Shown here: positions 6,166 through 6,213 of the stretch, piece by piece | Numbering within the stretch: position 1 is the stretch's first letter | How the letters are laid out: each line of letters opens with the position of its first letter | DNA from: an uncultured Oscillospiraceae bacterium | Lineage (GTDB): Bacteria > Bacillota > Clostridia > Oscillospirales > Acutalibacteraceae | DNA length: 6,213 nucleotides | Assembly: GCA_900544515.1 (NCBI GenBank) | Contig: UQVI01000106.1 | Location: forward strand, 1-6,213 | Direction: 5' to 3' | Made by a program: the position numbers and the translations under genes | The notes under the pieces: model-generated | Told to the model about the DNA's origin: nothing | Databases searched by the model: none | Seen by the model: only the letters and a program-made list of their open reading frames with translations

Positions 6166-6213
6166 CTGTCTCTTATACACATCTGACGCTGCCGACGACT
6201 AGTCGAGTGTAGA
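6166..6213. other. Illumina Nextera adapter contamination at contig end
   Basis: CTGTCTCTTATACACATCT (6166-6184) is the 19-base Tn5 mosaic end used in Nextera libraries. GACGCTGCCGACGA (6185-6198) completes the reverse complement of the i5-side transposase adapter. CTAGTCGA (6199-6206) occupies the 8-base index position; its reverse complement TCGACTAG corresponds, from memory, to Nextera XT index S513. GTGTAGA (6207-6213) begins the reverse complement of the P5 primer. The order mosaic end, adapter, index, P5 cannot come from a natural transposon, so these 48 bases are a library artefact and genomic sequence stops at about 6165. Confidence 0.98.

Noticed and set aside
6166..6184. Tn5-type mosaic end suggesting a transposon insertion
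   Set aside because: The bases that follow are the Nextera adapter, an 8-base index and the start of P5, which do not occur in a natural Tn5 element.

Overview
The window looks like the end of a draft contig from a low-GC, endospore-forming Bacillota, most likely a Clostridia gut-type lineage near Oscillospiraceae/Ruminococcaceae. The evidence is a clear SpoIIID, AT-rich intergenic DNA, strong AGGAGG-type ribosome binding sites, and an atypical long PRPP synthetase-like protein. The lineage is inferred, since there is no rRNA or marker gene to fix it. All five genes read leftward on the minus strand; I see no credible plus-strand gene.

In transcription order (right to left): 6166-6213 is not genomic. 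It is Illumina Nextera adapter, made of mosaic end, read-primer site, 8-base index and the start of P5. Real sequence ends at about 6165, inside the 5' part of a large membrane protein gene (3062-6165). That protein joins a GtrA-like four-helix domain to a YfhO-family GT-C-type domain. Next come a probable sigma-A promoter, a divergent ribose-phosphate pyrophosphokinase (1780-2964) and a translationally coupled small membrane-anchored protein with a lipocalin-like domain (1271-1783). This pair ends in a strong hairpin terminator (1235-1268).

Then follow spoIIID (899-1156), which starts at TTG and is preceded by a sequence resembling a sigma-E promoter, and proC (45-842), which ends at a hairpin at the left edge of the window.

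The genes fall into three likely transcription units: envelope glycosylation (GtrA-YfhO), PRPP supply plus a small membrane protein, and sporulation regulator plus proline synthesis. No mobile element, CRISPR array, tRNA or rRNA was seen. No gene-free stretch exceeds about 115 bases. The points most worth following are the fusion of a putative lipid-linked sugar flippase with its putative transferase, the unusual PRPP-binding loop of the PRPP synthetase, and the adapter, which creates a false 5' end for the largest gene.
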